In this document: in pieces, positions 32,966 to 41,367 of the stretch
Position numbering within the stretch: position 1 is the first letter of the stretch
How the letters are laid out: every line of letters starts with the position of its first letter
Source: CAYVBE01 sp964572825
GTDB taxonomy: Bacteria; Planctomycetota; Brocadiia; SM23-32
NCBI GenBank assembly: GCA_964572825.1
Contig: CAZNGS010000001.1
Coordinates: forward strand, 79,636 to 143,635
Direction: 5' to 3'
DNA: 64,000 bases
Notes under the pieces: model-generated
The model's input: the letters and a program-made list of their open reading frames with translations, nothing else
Database searches by the model: none
Told to the model about the DNA's origin: nothing
Made by a program: the position numbers and the translations under genes

Positions 32966-34357
32966 ATGGCCCCCGAACCGAACCGACGGCCGAACCTTCT
33001 CGTGATCCTGAGCGATCAGTTGCGCCGGCAGGCGCTCGGCTGCTACGGCGACCCGAACGTCTCGACGCCGAACATCGACCGCCTGGCCTCGGAGGGCGTG
33101 CGGTTCGACGCGGCGTGCTCCACCTGCTCGGTCTGCGTCCCGTTCCGGGTCAGCCTCATGACCGGGCAGTACGCCCATACGCGGCTCGTGCCTAACCTGA
33201 CGTGGCGCATGAGCCCCGCAGAGCGCACCCTGGCGGACGAGTTCAACGAGGCCGGCTACCACACGGTTTACATTGGCAAGTGGCACCTCGAGGGGACGGG
33301 CAAGATGCTGCCCGTGCCGCGCTCCCGGCAGGGACGGTGGCAGAAGTGGTTTGGCTTCGAGCTGCGCAACAGCCACTTCGACACGTTCTACTTCGAGGAC
33401 GACTATCCCACGCCGCGGCCGCTCGGCAAGTATCAGACCGACGGACTGTTCGAGCTGACCATGGATTATCTGGAGGGCTGCGCAGAGGCCGAGGAGCCTT
33501 TCTGCTGCGTCCTGAGCGTCGAGCCGCCGCACTTCCCCTACGAGGCTCCCGAGGAGTACATAGCCAACTGGCGCGACCGCCCGCTGCGACTGCCGCCGTC
33601 GTTCCAGACGGAATTGGACTACTACGTGCCCCTCAGTCACTGGTCCGGCGACGCTGACCGCACGGGGGAGATGAAAAAGGATCGCGTGCGGACCTATTAC
33701 GCCATGATCGAGAACCTGGACTGGAACGTCGGGCGCATGCTCGATTTCCTGGAGGCCACCGGTCTGGCCCAGGACACAACGGTCGTTCTCGTGGCGGATC
33801 ACGGCGAGATGGGCGGCGCGCACGCCCTGCCCACGGCCATGAAGACGTATCCCTTTGAGGAATCTATCGCCATTCCGTTCATCGTGCGGGACCGGTCACG
33901 CCCCGACCTTGCGGGACGGGTAGTAGCCGACCCCGTGGGCACCGAGGACCTATATCCCACGCTCTGCGGTCTGGCCGGCATCGAGGCAAAGCAAATCGTG
34001 CCCGGAACCGACCTGACAGCGCTGATCCGCCGAGAGCGCGACGGTCTGGACCGAGAAGGCATTCTGCTGGAGACGGTGCAGGAGTTCCGGAAGCCGGCGG
34101 CGTTCTGGCGGCACGCCTTCCGCGGGATGCGGACGCGCCGTTGGAAATACACCGTGCTCTCCGGACCGAAAGGCACAGGGCCGTGGCAGTTGTTCAACGT
34201 GCGGGAAGATCCCTACGAGATGGACAACATGGTGGGGCTTGCACAGCAGAGGAACCGTGTGCGGCAACTGCACGAATCACTGCGCCTCAAACTTGCGGAG
34301 ACCGAGGACCACTTCGTGCTGCCCCCGCTGGAGGAGTGCAGCGAGGCCTATCTCTGA
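32966..34357 (+). CDS. type I (formylglycine) sulfatase
   Basis: 463 residues, ATG 32966 behind GGGAGACGG. The metal-binding N-terminal 'LLVILSDQLRRQALGCYG' and the FGly motif C57-V-P-F-R with 'SLMTG' following define an arylsulfatase-type enzyme. 'VVLVADHGEMGGAH' supplies the late metal ligands. It should remove sulfate esters from carbohydrates after Cys57 is oxidised to formylglycine by a maturase encoded elsewhere. No signal peptide is seen, so it may act in the cytoplasm on imported oligosaccharides. It is transcribed away from the BNR-4 gene and is followed by a long non-coding interval. Confidence 0.92.
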   Translation: MAPEPNRRPNLLVILSDQLRRQALGCYGDPNVSTPNIDRLASEGVRFDAACSTCSVCVPFRVSLMTGQYAHTRLVPNLTWRMSPAERTLADEFNEAGYHTVYIGKWHLEGTGKMLPVPRSRQGRWQKWFGFELRNSHFDTFYFEDDYPTPRPLGKYQTDGLFELTMDYLEGCAEAEEPFCCVLSVEPPHFPYEAPEEYIANWRDRPLRLPPSFQTELDYYVPLSHWSGDADRTGEMKKDRVRTYYAMIENLDWNVGRMLDFLEATGLAQDTTVVLVADHGEMGGAHALPTAMKTYPFEESIAIPFIVRDRSRPDLAGRVVADPVGTEDLYPTLCGLAGIEAKQIVPGTDLTALIRRERDGLDREGILLETVQEFRKPAAFWRHAFRGMRTRRWKYTVLSGPKGTGPWQLFNVREDPYEMDNMVGLAQQRNRVRQLHESLRLKLAETEDHFVLPPLEECSEAYL

Positions 34358-34606
34358 CTCCAGCGCGTCGCCTGTTCGGTACGTGCAGAACCTGCTTCAC
34401 GATGACCGCTGACGTGGAACTCGGGAACGAAGCCGAGCATTGGAGCATCTGACAGTTCGGAAATGCGCCCCGCAGATAGATGGCGGAGTGCTCCCACAGC
34501 GTGACCCAACTTACGCAAATAGGCGCCTCTGTTCACCCAAACCGGTACGAACGGGAGGCGGGAGCGACGAGCTCTGGCAACCAGAACTTATGCCCCTTTT
34601 CCTGAG

Positions 34607-34864
34607 CTCGACTTTCGACAATTGAAGAAGAAAGCCCCCCCGTATGTAGAGTCTCCCCGCGGTAGAATGGGCGCCCTGTCAGGGCTCAACTGTTCCACGT
34701 GCGTACGGCTCCCAAGGCTGTGGCGCGGGCAGACACTCAGGGCGAATTACTTTTTCAACGCTTGCATTCTGCCCCGTGCGAACATAAAGTCTGCCACCTC
34801 TGAACATTTTCACAATGACACAGCCTGGCGCCAAGAGCCCTGCAGCGTAATGTCGAAAGTCGAG
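34607..34864. repeat. 14-bp perfect terminal inverted repeats bounding 258 bases
   Basis: CTCGACTTTCGACA (34607-34620) and its exact complement TGTCGAAAGTCGAG (34851-34864). The enclosed 230 bases are non-coding. The size and ends resemble a MITE, but flanking bases show no target-site duplication. Confidence 0.5.
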
Positions 34865-35145
34865 TTAAGAGTGTGCATGAATAATCCGAGAATATCCGAA
34901 ACCGGACCTCACGGGAGCGGAATCAGCAGTCAAAGTAGTCGCGGTCGGCCAATACTGACCTCTGTGCAGCCGCATCGCCCCGCTTTGGACGGTGAAAGGG
35001 GCACTCACGGGCATTTTTCATACACACTAAGCGATAGGCCATAAGTCTTTTCCGGTTTCCGAAACCCGAGGCACTCGGGGCACCCTGGCCCAACTACCCG
35101 GACCAAGGGCAAGGCCGGGCTCCCCAGATCGGAGGTTGGAGCCCC

Positions 35146-35217
35146 GGTCCGGCGAAACGCCGGACCTACCCCAACAGGTAGGCGCGGCGTCCCCGCCGCG
35201 CTGGCTGTTTGACAGCC
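35146..35217. repeat. cluster of three perfect hairpins (REP-like)
   Basis: GGTCCGGCG-AAA-CGCCGGACC (35146-35166), GCGCGGCG-TCCC-CGCCGCGC (35182-35201) and GGCTGT-TTG-ACAGCC (35203-35217) lie within 72 bases. Each has a 3-4-base loop. This arrangement is typical of intergenic REP/palindromic elements; only one copy is seen in the window. Confidence 0.6.
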
Positions 35218-35459
35218 GGAACGCATTTGCCCCAGTTTGCTTAAGGCCGGACAGCGCCCGAAATGAGCCCGATTATCAAACCAGTCGGAGTTGTCGCATA
35301 TCGCTGTATGGCAAGAGGATACATTCACAACCCTGGCCACAGTCTGCTCCAGCTGTTCAGGTCGGCGGTCGCTTGCCGCGATCGGTCGGCTGTGGTACGG
35401 TTGCAGGGTCGCCGGAATACCGGCGACGGATCGAAATGACTCCAATGAGGTGATTTGAC

Positions 35460-36491
35460 ATGGACGTGGTGCGGCTCGGTATCGTGGGTTTCGGCGGCAT
35501 GGGACGGGGCATCCTGCGGCGCTCGGAGGAGCTGGATCAGGTGGAGGCGACGGCGGTCGTGGATACGCAGCCGGAGCGGCGCGAGGAGGCGGTCGGCGAG
35601 CACGGCCTGGAGGCGTTCGAGTCGGCCGGGGAGCTCATCGACGCGGTCGTGGCGGACGCGGTTTACGTGGCGACGCCCAACAAGTTCCACGCACCCCTGA
35701 GCATCGAGTGCCTGCGGGGCGGCCTGCACGTGTTCTGCGAGAAGCCGATGGCCATGAACGCCGCCGAGGGAGAGCAGATGATCTCCGCGGCGCGAGAGGC
35801 CGACCGCAAGCTGACGATCAACCTTTCCTACCGCGCCAACAGCTCGGCCAGGGCCCTGAAGGGCGCCGTGGACGAGGGGCTGCTGGGAGACGTGTATTTC
35901 GCGCGGACGCGCTGGATACGCAACCGCGGCATCCCGGGTATGCGGGGCTGGTTCGTGCGCAAGGACATGGCGGGAGGCGGTCCACTGATCGACCTGGGCG
36001 TGCACCGCATCGACCTGGCGCTGTGGCTGATGGGCCATCCCGAGCCGGCCTCCGTGACCGGGGTGACTTACGACACGCTGGGCAGGCAGCTGGCGGCCGA
36101 GCAGGGGCAGGAGTACACGGTGGAGGACCTGGCGGCGGGGTTCGTGCGCTTCACGAATGGAGCCGCCCTTTCGCTGGTGGCATCCTGGGCGACCAACAGC
36201 GAGTGGCGCGAGGACATGAGCACGCAGGTGTACGGAACCAGGGCGGGGGCCGCGCACCGTTCGGTCGGCGGCGGCTACAACTTCGAAGCGCGGCTGTGGG
36301 GCGAGCTCGGGGGTACGTTCTCCGAGACGACCCTGCATCCCCGCTCCGGCCGGGGCCACCTGGAAGCGTTCGCGGACTCCATCCTGACGGACGCGCCGGT
36401 GCCGGTGGACCCGGAGGATGCCCTGCGGGTTCAACGGATCATCGACGGACTCTACGAGAGTGCGGCAACCGGGCAGGAGGTGAAGCTTTGA
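35460..36491 (+). CDS. Gfo/Idh/MocA-family NAD(P)-dependent oxidoreductase
   Basis: 343 residues. The Rossmann start 'RLGIVGFGGMGRGIL', 'ATPNKFHAPL' and the signature 'FCEKPMA' are textbook for the family; 'GGGPLIDLGVHRIDLALWLMG' forms the C-terminal catalytic region with the active-site His. Such enzymes oxidise or epimerise sugars or inositols. Substrate cannot be read from sequence, but the neighbours (sulfatases, mandelate racemase/enolase enzyme, SDR) point to catabolism of a desulfated sugar or uronic acid. ATG 35460 follows GAGGTGA. It is convergent with the next sulfatase, with 30 bases between stops. Confidence 0.9.
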   Translation: MDVVRLGIVGFGGMGRGILRRSEELDQVEATAVVDTQPERREEAVGEHGLEAFESAGELIDAVVADAVYVATPNKFHAPLSIECLRGGLHVFCEKPMAMNAAEGEQMISAAREADRKLTINLSYRANSSARALKGAVDEGLLGDVYFARTRWIRNRGIPGMRGWFVRKDMAGGGPLIDLGVHRIDLALWLMGHPEPASVTGVTYDTLGRQLAAEQGQEYTVEDLAAGFVRFTNGAALSLVASWATNSEWREDMSTQVYGTRAGAAHRSVGGGYNFEARLWGELGGTFSETTLHPRSGRGHLEAFADSILTDAPVPVDPEDALRVQRIIDGLYESAATGQEVKL

Positions 36492-36521
36492 AGGAACAGA
36501 AGACCGGAAGAGACGCGGCGC

Positions 36522-38021
36522 TCAAGCCCAGGCGAGACGGGGCAGCAGGACGCCGTCCTTTTCCATCTCGGCCCAGATAAAGCGTTTGACCAGATCGGCG
36601 CGCCTGGCCCGGTGGGCCGGGTCGCGCCAGAGGTTCTGGTACTGCTCCGGGTCGGCCTCCAGGTTGTAGAGCTCCCCGTAGTCGCGCCGGTGGTAGAGGA
36701 CCAGCTTCCAGCCACCGTGGAGGAATGTCTTCTGCATGAAAGGCCCTTCGGTGGGCCGGTATTCGCAGAGGGCCCAGTCGCGTGCGGAACCTTTGGCGTT
36801 GCGCCAGGCCTCGCTCTGGTCCACGCCCTGGAGACCGGGGGATGCCGGCAGATCGAGGGCGGCCAGGCTGGTGCGCCCGATATCGACCAGGCTCTGGTAG
36901 GCGCTGCTGCGCTCGCCCGCCGTCTTGCACTGAGGGTGGCGCACGATGAAGGGGATGCGCTGGGCGTCTTCGTAGGCCGGCAGCCCCTTCCACCAAAGGC
37001 CGTGGTTGCCCAGGTAGTCGCCGTGATCGGTGGTGTAGACCACGATGGTGTCATCGAGCAGACCGCTCTCCTCCAGGTGGTCGAGGATGCGGCCGATGTG
37101 GTGATCCATCAGGCTGACCATGCCGTAATAGCAGGCGATGAGCTCGCGGGTGTTGCGTTCGTCCATGAAGGAGATGCCGCGGAAGCAGTACCAGGGCTTG
37201 TGGTCGTCGAGGTCCGGATCGCCCAGTTTGTCCCGGGCCTCGTAGACGGGCCGATAGAACGGAGGTTTGCCGTCGAACTCGCCCTCGCGGTGGCGATGGT
37301 CGGGCATGTCTTCGGGGCTGTACATACTGGCCCACGGTTCCGGGACCACACAGGGGTTGTGGGGGTCCTGGAAGCTGGACCAGATGAAGAACGGTTTGCC
37401 GGAGTCCCGGCCACGGTCGATGGCCGCGATGGTGCGGTCCGCCGTCCAGCGGGAGTTGTGGTATTTGGCCGGCAGGCTCCAGGTTCCCCAATCGGTGTAC
37501 TGGCCCGTGCCGAAGTGATCCCCGAGGTCAATGCCCTGCTCTTTGAGCCACAGGCCATAGTGCATGGAGCCCGCGTTGCGCTCATTGGTGTGCGCGATGG
37601 CGAGCTCCGCGTGCTCGAACCCGTAATAGGGCCCCGACCACCGGCGGAAGAAGTCGAAGTCAAAGATGTGCGGGGGAGCCTCGAAGCTGCCGTTGTCGCC
37701 GATCGGCTCGTTGGTGCAGGGCTGGAAGTGGGCCTTTCCCACCAGAGCCGTGAAGCATCCGGCGGCGGACATCGCAGCGGGGACCGTGGGATAGCCCTCC
37801 GGCAGCGCCGTGCCAATGGTGTAACACCCGTGCCGGCCTGGGTAATGCCCCGTCAGAATGGAGACGCGGGCCGGGGTGCAGACGGGGTTGCAGGTGTAGG
37901 CCCGGTCGAACACGATGCCCTGGGCGGCCAGCCGGTCGAGCGACGGGGTCTTCAGCACTTCGTTGTTGCAGCCGATGGCGTCCCAGCGGTGCTGATCACT
38001 CGTGATGAGGAGGACGTTCAT
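36522..38021 (-). CDS. type I (formylglycine) sulfatase
   Basis: 499 residues. 'VLLITSDQHRWDAIGC' supplies the first metal ligands, the FGly motif is C48-T-P-A-R with 'SILTGHYPGRHG', and 'VVYTTDHGDYLGNHG' carries the later Asp-His pair. There is no obvious signal peptide. Belongs to the choline-sulfatase/arylsulfatase-like branch judging by the ending rich in 'YNLEADPEQYQNL'. It would act on a sulfated carbohydrate together with the downstream-oriented genes on the same strand. It lies 45 bases after a small exported-protein gene, so may be co-expressed with the 38-40.5 kb minus-strand group. Confidence 0.92.
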   Translation of the reverse strand: MNVLLITSDQHRWDAIGCNNEVLKTPSLDRLAAQGIVFDRAYTCNPVCTPARVSILTGHYPGRHGCYTIGTALPEGYPTVPAAMSAAGCFTALVGKAHFQPCTNEPIGDNGSFEAPPHIFDFDFFRRWSGPYYGFEHAELAIAHTNERNAGSMHYGLWLKEQGIDLGDHFGTGQYTDWGTWSLPAKYHNSRWTADRTIAAIDRGRDSGKPFFIWSSFQDPHNPCVVPEPWASMYSPEDMPDHRHREGEFDGKPPFYRPVYEARDKLGDPDLDDHKPWYCFRGISFMDERNTRELIACYYGMVSLMDHHIGRILDHLEESGLLDDTIVVYTTDHGDYLGNHGLWWKGLPAYEDAQRIPFIVRHPQCKTAGERSSAYQSLVDIGRTSLAALDLPASPGLQGVDQSEAWRNAKGSARDWALCEYRPTEGPFMQKTFLHGGWKLVLYHRRDYGELYNLEADPEQYQNLWRDPAHRARRADLVKRFIWAEMEKDGVLLPRLAWA

Positions 38022-38066
38022 GGTGGATTATTCGAGCGCTTTCTGCTTATGCGTCGTGACGAGTCT

Positions 38067-38429
38067 CTATTCGATTTCCCACAGGTATCCATGCATGCCA
38101 AACGGGGCCAGGACAGTTTCGTAACCGCTGGCGGGTCCGTCAATGCGTTCGCGGTGAAGCGCTACCTGCGGCGTCGGATGGGTCCATTCGTTTGTGGCTG
38201 CAAAGTCGTCCGCCGTCAGATGGTAGGCCCGTGCTGAATCGTCCCTGACCCGGCCGGCGAACCGGCGCTGCACCGGCAGCGCCTGCTCCACAAGCACCTG
38301 ATCGGTGATCGTCACAATGGTGGCGGGCTCACTGGACGTGGCGGCGCGCGCGTCTACCAGGAGGCAGATCCAGAGCGCCAGCAGAACGCCGACTGCCGCG
38401 AGTTTCGGCCACCATCGTGGGCAATTCAC
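38067..38429 (-). CDS. small exported protein of unknown function
   Basis: 120 residues. A hydrophobic N-terminal segment (about residues 9-28) ending at 'ARAA' looks like a signal peptide. The rest is a short mixed-charge domain with no motif I know. It sits between the enolase-superfamily gene and the sulfatase on the same strand with short gaps on both sides, which supports it being real. It has no clear homologue in my memory and could be a remnant of a larger protein, so confidence is moderate. Confidence 0.45.
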   Translation of the reverse strand: MNCPRWWPKLAAVGVLLALWICLLVDARAATSSEPATIVTITDQVLVEQALPVQRRFAGRVRDDSARAYHLTADDFAATNEWTHPTPQVALHRERIDGPASGYETVLAPFGMHGYLWEIE

Positions 38430-38458
38430 ATCATCTCTCCGCTCTCAGCTTCCCCGAT

Positions 38459-39670
38459 TCACGGCCGTCCGAGCCCGCCGTCGGGCCGGCGAGTGGTGGT
38501 CCATTCGGCGTCTTTCTCGTCGCAGGGGAACTCCCTGGCCATGTCCGCGTCGAAATCGATGCCGAGGCCCGAACGCTGGTTGACGTAGATCGATCCGTCC
38601 CGGACTTCGGGCAACCCCGGGAACATCTCGTGCTCGACCTCGGTCCGCTCGGCCCACTCCTGGATGCCGAAGTTGTGCAGGGCCAGGTCCAGATGCACGT
38701 TGACCGCCATGCCCACCGGCGAGACATCTCCCGGCCCGTGCCACGCGGTGCGGATGCCGAACGCATCGCACAGATGCGCGAGCTTGAGTGCCGGGGTGAC
38801 CCCGCCGATCTGGGAGATGTGCACCCGGATGAAGTCGAACAGGCGTTCCGCGATGAACGGCGTCATCTCCTGCGGGTTGTTGAACAGCTCCCCCATGGCA
38901 ATCGGCACCGCCGTCTGGCTGCGCAGCATCCGGAGCCACTGCAGGTCCTCGGGCGCCACAAGGTCTTCCAGGAAGAACAATCGGTAGGGCTCCAGCGTCC
39001 GCGCGAGCCGGACCGCGTCGATGGGCGCCAGCCGCTCGTGAACGTCGTAGAGGAGCTCCACCTTGTCCCCCAGTTCGCCTCGCAGGTACGCGAACAGTTC
39101 GGGAATCCGGCGCAGCTTCTCCTGCGGGTCGTAGTAGGCACCCGGCGCGCCGCCGGGGGGTCGTTTGATCGTCCCTCCCTCGACCCCGGCATACCCTCCG
39201 AGCTGGCAGCGGATGTGGTCGTAACCTTTCTCCATCCACCCCCTGGCGCTTTCCGCGACCTCCTGCGGCGAGTTGCCGTTGGCATGGCAATACGCGGTGG
39301 CCGCGGGGCGGCACCTGCCACCCCACAGTTCGTAGCACGGCATGCCGGCCAGCTTGCCCTTAATGTCCCACAGGGCCATGTCGATGCCGCTGACGGCGTT
39401 GTTGAGCACCGGCCCGTTGCGCCAGTATCCGGAGACCATCATGCTCTGCCACAGGTCCTCGATCGGGCGGGGGTCCTTGCCGGTGACAAACGGGCCGAGG
39501 TGGTGCTCCACGGCGGCCTTCACGGCCCGGTGGCGCTGGGTGAAGGTGGCGCACCCGAGACCGTAGAGTCCCGGCTCGTTGGTGCGGACCTTGACCACCG
39601 TCAGCCGGCAGCGCACGTTGCGGGGCTGGGTCAGGTAGACCTCCACGCCATCTATCCGCAGGTCTTTCAA
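38459..39670 (-). CDS. mandelate racemase/enolase superfamily enzyme, RspA/mannonate-dehydratase-like
   Basis: 403 residues, the family's usual length. The N-terminal capping domain ('YGLGCATFTQRH', 'IEDLWQSMM', 'GYWRNGPVLN') is typical of the ManD/RspA group. Barrel metal ligands are visible in order: Asp in 'LLYDVHERL', Glu in 'FFLEDLVAPED' and Glu in 'AMGELFNN'. The catalytic His lies in 'RTAWHGPGDVSPVG'. These enzymes dehydrate acid sugars such as D-mannonate or D-gluconate. Combined with the adjacent SDR (30 bases away, same strand) and oxidoreductases, it fits uronic-acid sugar catabolism in the cytoplasm. Confidence 0.88.
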   Translation of the reverse strand: MKDLRIDGVEVYLTQPRNVRCRLTVVKVRTNEPGLYGLGCATFTQRHRAVKAAVEHHLGPFVTGKDPRPIEDLWQSMMVSGYWRNGPVLNNAVSGIDMALWDIKGKLAGMPCYELWGGRCRPAATAYCHANGNSPQEVAESARGWMEKGYDHIRCQLGGYAGVEGGTIKRPPGGAPGAYYDPQEKLRRIPELFAYLRGELGDKVELLYDVHERLAPIDAVRLARTLEPYRLFFLEDLVAPEDLQWLRMLRSQTAVPIAMGELFNNPQEMTPFIAERLFDFIRVHISQIGGVTPALKLAHLCDAFGIRTAWHGPGDVSPVGMAVNVHLDLALHNFGIQEWAERTEVEHEMFPGLPEVRDGSIYVNQRSGLGIDFDADMAREFPCDEKDAEWTTTRRPDGGLGRP

Positions 39671-39700
39671 TGCTCCGTATCCTCCCGTGCACTCGGCACA

Positions 39701-40528
39701 TCAGATGAAGACGCCCGGAGGCGTGAGCTGGGCCGTCAGGCCGCCGTCCACGTAGATGATCTGCCCCGTGATGTAGGCCCCGGCGTCGGACGCCAGGAAA
39801 GCTACAGCACCGCCGATCTCCTCCGGGCGGCCGAATCGAGCCAGGGGCACGCCCTCTTCGACCTCCCGGCGGTGCTGCTGGCCCCGTGGGCTCCTGCGCC
39901 GCGTCCTCTCGGTGGCGCCGGGCGCAACCGCGTTTACCCGAATGCCATGAGGGGCAAGATCAACGGCCATCGAACGCGTCAGGGCGTCGATAGCACCCTT
40001 GGAGGCATCGTAGCCGGCCTTGCGCCGGTGGGCGCGCAGGCCACCCACCGAGGAAATGTTGACGATGTTGCCACCCCCACGCTCCGCCATATGGCGCGCC
40101 ACGCGCAGGCTCAGCTCGTAAACGATGCGAACATTCAGCTCGAAAGAGCGCCGATAGGTCTCCGCGTCCAGCTCGAGGAACGCACTGGAACGGAGCATGG
40201 CGGCATTGTTCACCAGCAGATCGATCTCTGAGTAGCGCTCCACGGCCGCTTCGAACACGGCTTCGGCGCCTTGCGCAGTCGCCAGGTCAGCGGTGACCCA
40301 CTGGCATTCGATGTTCCGGGACCCCAGTTCATCGGCGAATGCCTGTCCTTTCTCCGTCGATCGTGCGGCGAGCGTAAGCTTCATGCCCTGCCGCCCCAGG
40401 AACTCCGCGATACCGCAGCCGATCCCTCGGCTCGCCCCCGTGACCACGGCCGACCCGCCCGCCAGGTCCGGAAACCGGGCGGAAACGAGGTTGGTTTCGG
40501 GATACCACTCTTGCCGGTCAGACATCAT
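39701..40528 (-). CDS. short-chain dehydrogenase/reductase
   Basis: 275 residues from ATG 40528 (AAAGGA upstream); the next codon but one is also ATG (40525). 'AVVTGASRGIGCGIAEFL' binds NAD(P), the catalytic Ser lies in 'NIVNISSVGG' and the Tyr-x3-Lys in 'YDASKGAIDAL'. 'NAVAPG' and 'ASDAGAYITGQIIYVDGGL' are classical SDR C-terminal blocks. It probably oxidises or reduces a sugar acid in the same pathway as the following enolase-superfamily enzyme, with which it forms an operon. A good promoter lies about 40-70 bases upstream. Confidence 0.9.
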   Translation of the reverse strand: MMSDRQEWYPETNLVSARFPDLAGGSAVVTGASRGIGCGIAEFLGRQGMKLTLAARSTEKGQAFADELGSRNIECQWVTADLATAQGAEAVFEAAVERYSEIDLLVNNAAMLRSSAFLELDAETYRRSFELNVRIVYELSLRVARHMAERGGGNIVNISSVGGLRAHRRKAGYDASKGAIDALTRSMAVDLAPHGIRVNAVAPGATERTRRRSPRGQQHRREVEEGVPLARFGRPEEIGGAVAFLASDAGAYITGQIIYVDGGLTAQLTPPGVFI

Positions 40529-40568
40529 GTTCGGTCCTTTCTCGTGCGCGCGGCGTGTGGAAACAAAA

Positions 40569-40597
40569 AGTATAGTCGTTGCGTTGGCGGTCCGCAA
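40569..40597 (-). promoter_or_regulatory. promoter of the SDR/dehydratase operon
   Basis: On the minus strand TTGCGG (40597-40592) and TATACT (40574-40569) are separated by 17 bases. Predicted start is near 40562, about 35 bases before the ATG at 40528. It is divergent from the thioredoxin-gene promoter. Confidence 0.5.
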
Positions 40598-40653
40598 AGC
40601 GCGGCAGGCCACCTCCATCACCTCAAAACCGTTCAGAAGAAGTGCGGTTTCGG

Positions 40654-40682
40654 TTGGGGTCGGCGTATGAGGGTGTTACAAT
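40654..40682 (+). promoter_or_regulatory. promoter of the thioredoxin-like gene
   Basis: TTGGGG at 40654-40659 and TACAAT at 40677-40682 with a 17-base spacer. The predicted start, near 40689, coincides with the first base of the hairpin at 40690-40707. Confidence 0.45.
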
Positions 40683-40689
40683 CATCATT

Positions 40690-40707
40690 GGTCGCCTTTT
40701 GGCGACC
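40690..40707 (+). promoter_or_regulatory. 5'-end hairpin of the thioredoxin-like mRNA
   Basis: Perfect 7-bp stem GGTCGCC/GGCGACC with a TTTT loop, placed at the predicted transcript start. It probably protects the 5' end of the message, as may the similar hairpin in front of the Ubl operon. Confidence 0.4.
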
Positions 40708-40751
40708 GCGGATTCGCTCTGGGGGCTTTTGCTGGGAAGGAGATGAATACC

Positions 40752-41330
40752 ATGGTCGAGACTCCGTCGACGATGCTGCCGCTGGGCACCAAGGCGCCCC
40801 ATTTCAGCCTGCCTGACACCAAGGGCGACGTGGTGAGCCTGGACGACTTCGAGGACGCGCCGGCGCTCCTGGTGGTCTTCATGTGCAACCACTGCCCGTA
40901 CGTGAAACACGTGCGGGAGGGCCTGGTGGAGCTGACACGCGAATATATGGACAGGGGCGTAGCCGTCGTGGCCATCAACTCGAACGACGTGGAGGCATTT
41001 CCGGCCGACAGCCCGGAGCGCATGCGGGAGGAGGCCGAGAAGTACGGCTATCCATTCCCCTATCTCTACGACGAGACCCAGGAGGTGGCCAAAGCCTATC
41101 GCGCCGCGTGCACGCCGGACTTCTACGTGTTCGATGAAGGCCGCAAACTGGTCTATCGGGGTCAGATGGACGGGAGCCGCCCGGGGAACGCCGTGCCCGT
41201 CACCGGCGAAGACCTGCGCGCCGCGCTGGACGCCGTCCTCGAAGACCGCCCCGTCCCGGGCGACCAAAAGCCCAGCATGGGCTGCAACATCAAGTGGAAG
41301 GCGGGCCAGGAGCCGGGCTATTTCGGATAA
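40752..41330 (+). CDS. thioredoxin-fold protein (AhpC/TSA-Redoxin like)
   Basis: 192 residues. ATG 40752 is preferred over 40743 because the GGAAGGAG element lies nine bases before it. 'LGTKAPHFSLPDTKG' opens the peroxiredoxin-type fold. The redox centre is 'FMCNHCPYV', a CxxC in the position of the peroxidatic Cys region, and 'CTPDFYVFD' provides the cis-Pro strand. This 'CNHCPYV' subgroup is widespread but poorly characterised; it is likely a cytoplasmic thiol oxidoreductase. A conserved 'SMGCNIKWK' segment near the C-terminus adds another Cys. It is transcribed alone, convergent with the giant repeat-protein genes. Confidence 0.88.
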   Translation: MVETPSTMLPLGTKAPHFSLPDTKGDVVSLDDFEDAPALLVVFMCNHCPYVKHVREGLVELTREYMDRGVAVVAINSNDVEAFPADSPERMREEAEKYGYPFPYLYDETQEVAKAYRAACTPDFYVFDEGRKLVYRGQMDGSRPGNAVPVTGEDLRAALDAVLEDRPVPGDQKPSMGCNIKWKAGQEPGYFG

Positions 41331-41367
41331 CCCGGGATAGGCTCGATCCCGAGGCCGCCGATGGTCC

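Larger units (their letters stand above)
34358..35459. other. 1.1-kb non-coding interval with inverted repeats
   Basis: No frame here has protein-like composition; the longest (34622-35044) is Arg/Ser/Pro-rich noise. GC is visibly lower than in the flanking genes in the 34.4-35.0 kb part. It holds a 14-bp inverted repeat pair and, near 35.15 kb, three consecutive perfect hairpins, listed separately. The interval probably contains the promoter of the oxidoreductase gene at 35460, but I saw no convincing match. Confidence 0.55.

Noticed and set aside
34622..35044. A 140-codon frame in the 34.4-35.4 kb interval
   Set aside because: Composition is rich in Arg, Ser, Pro and His without protein-like patterning, and it crosses the 14-bp repeat arm.
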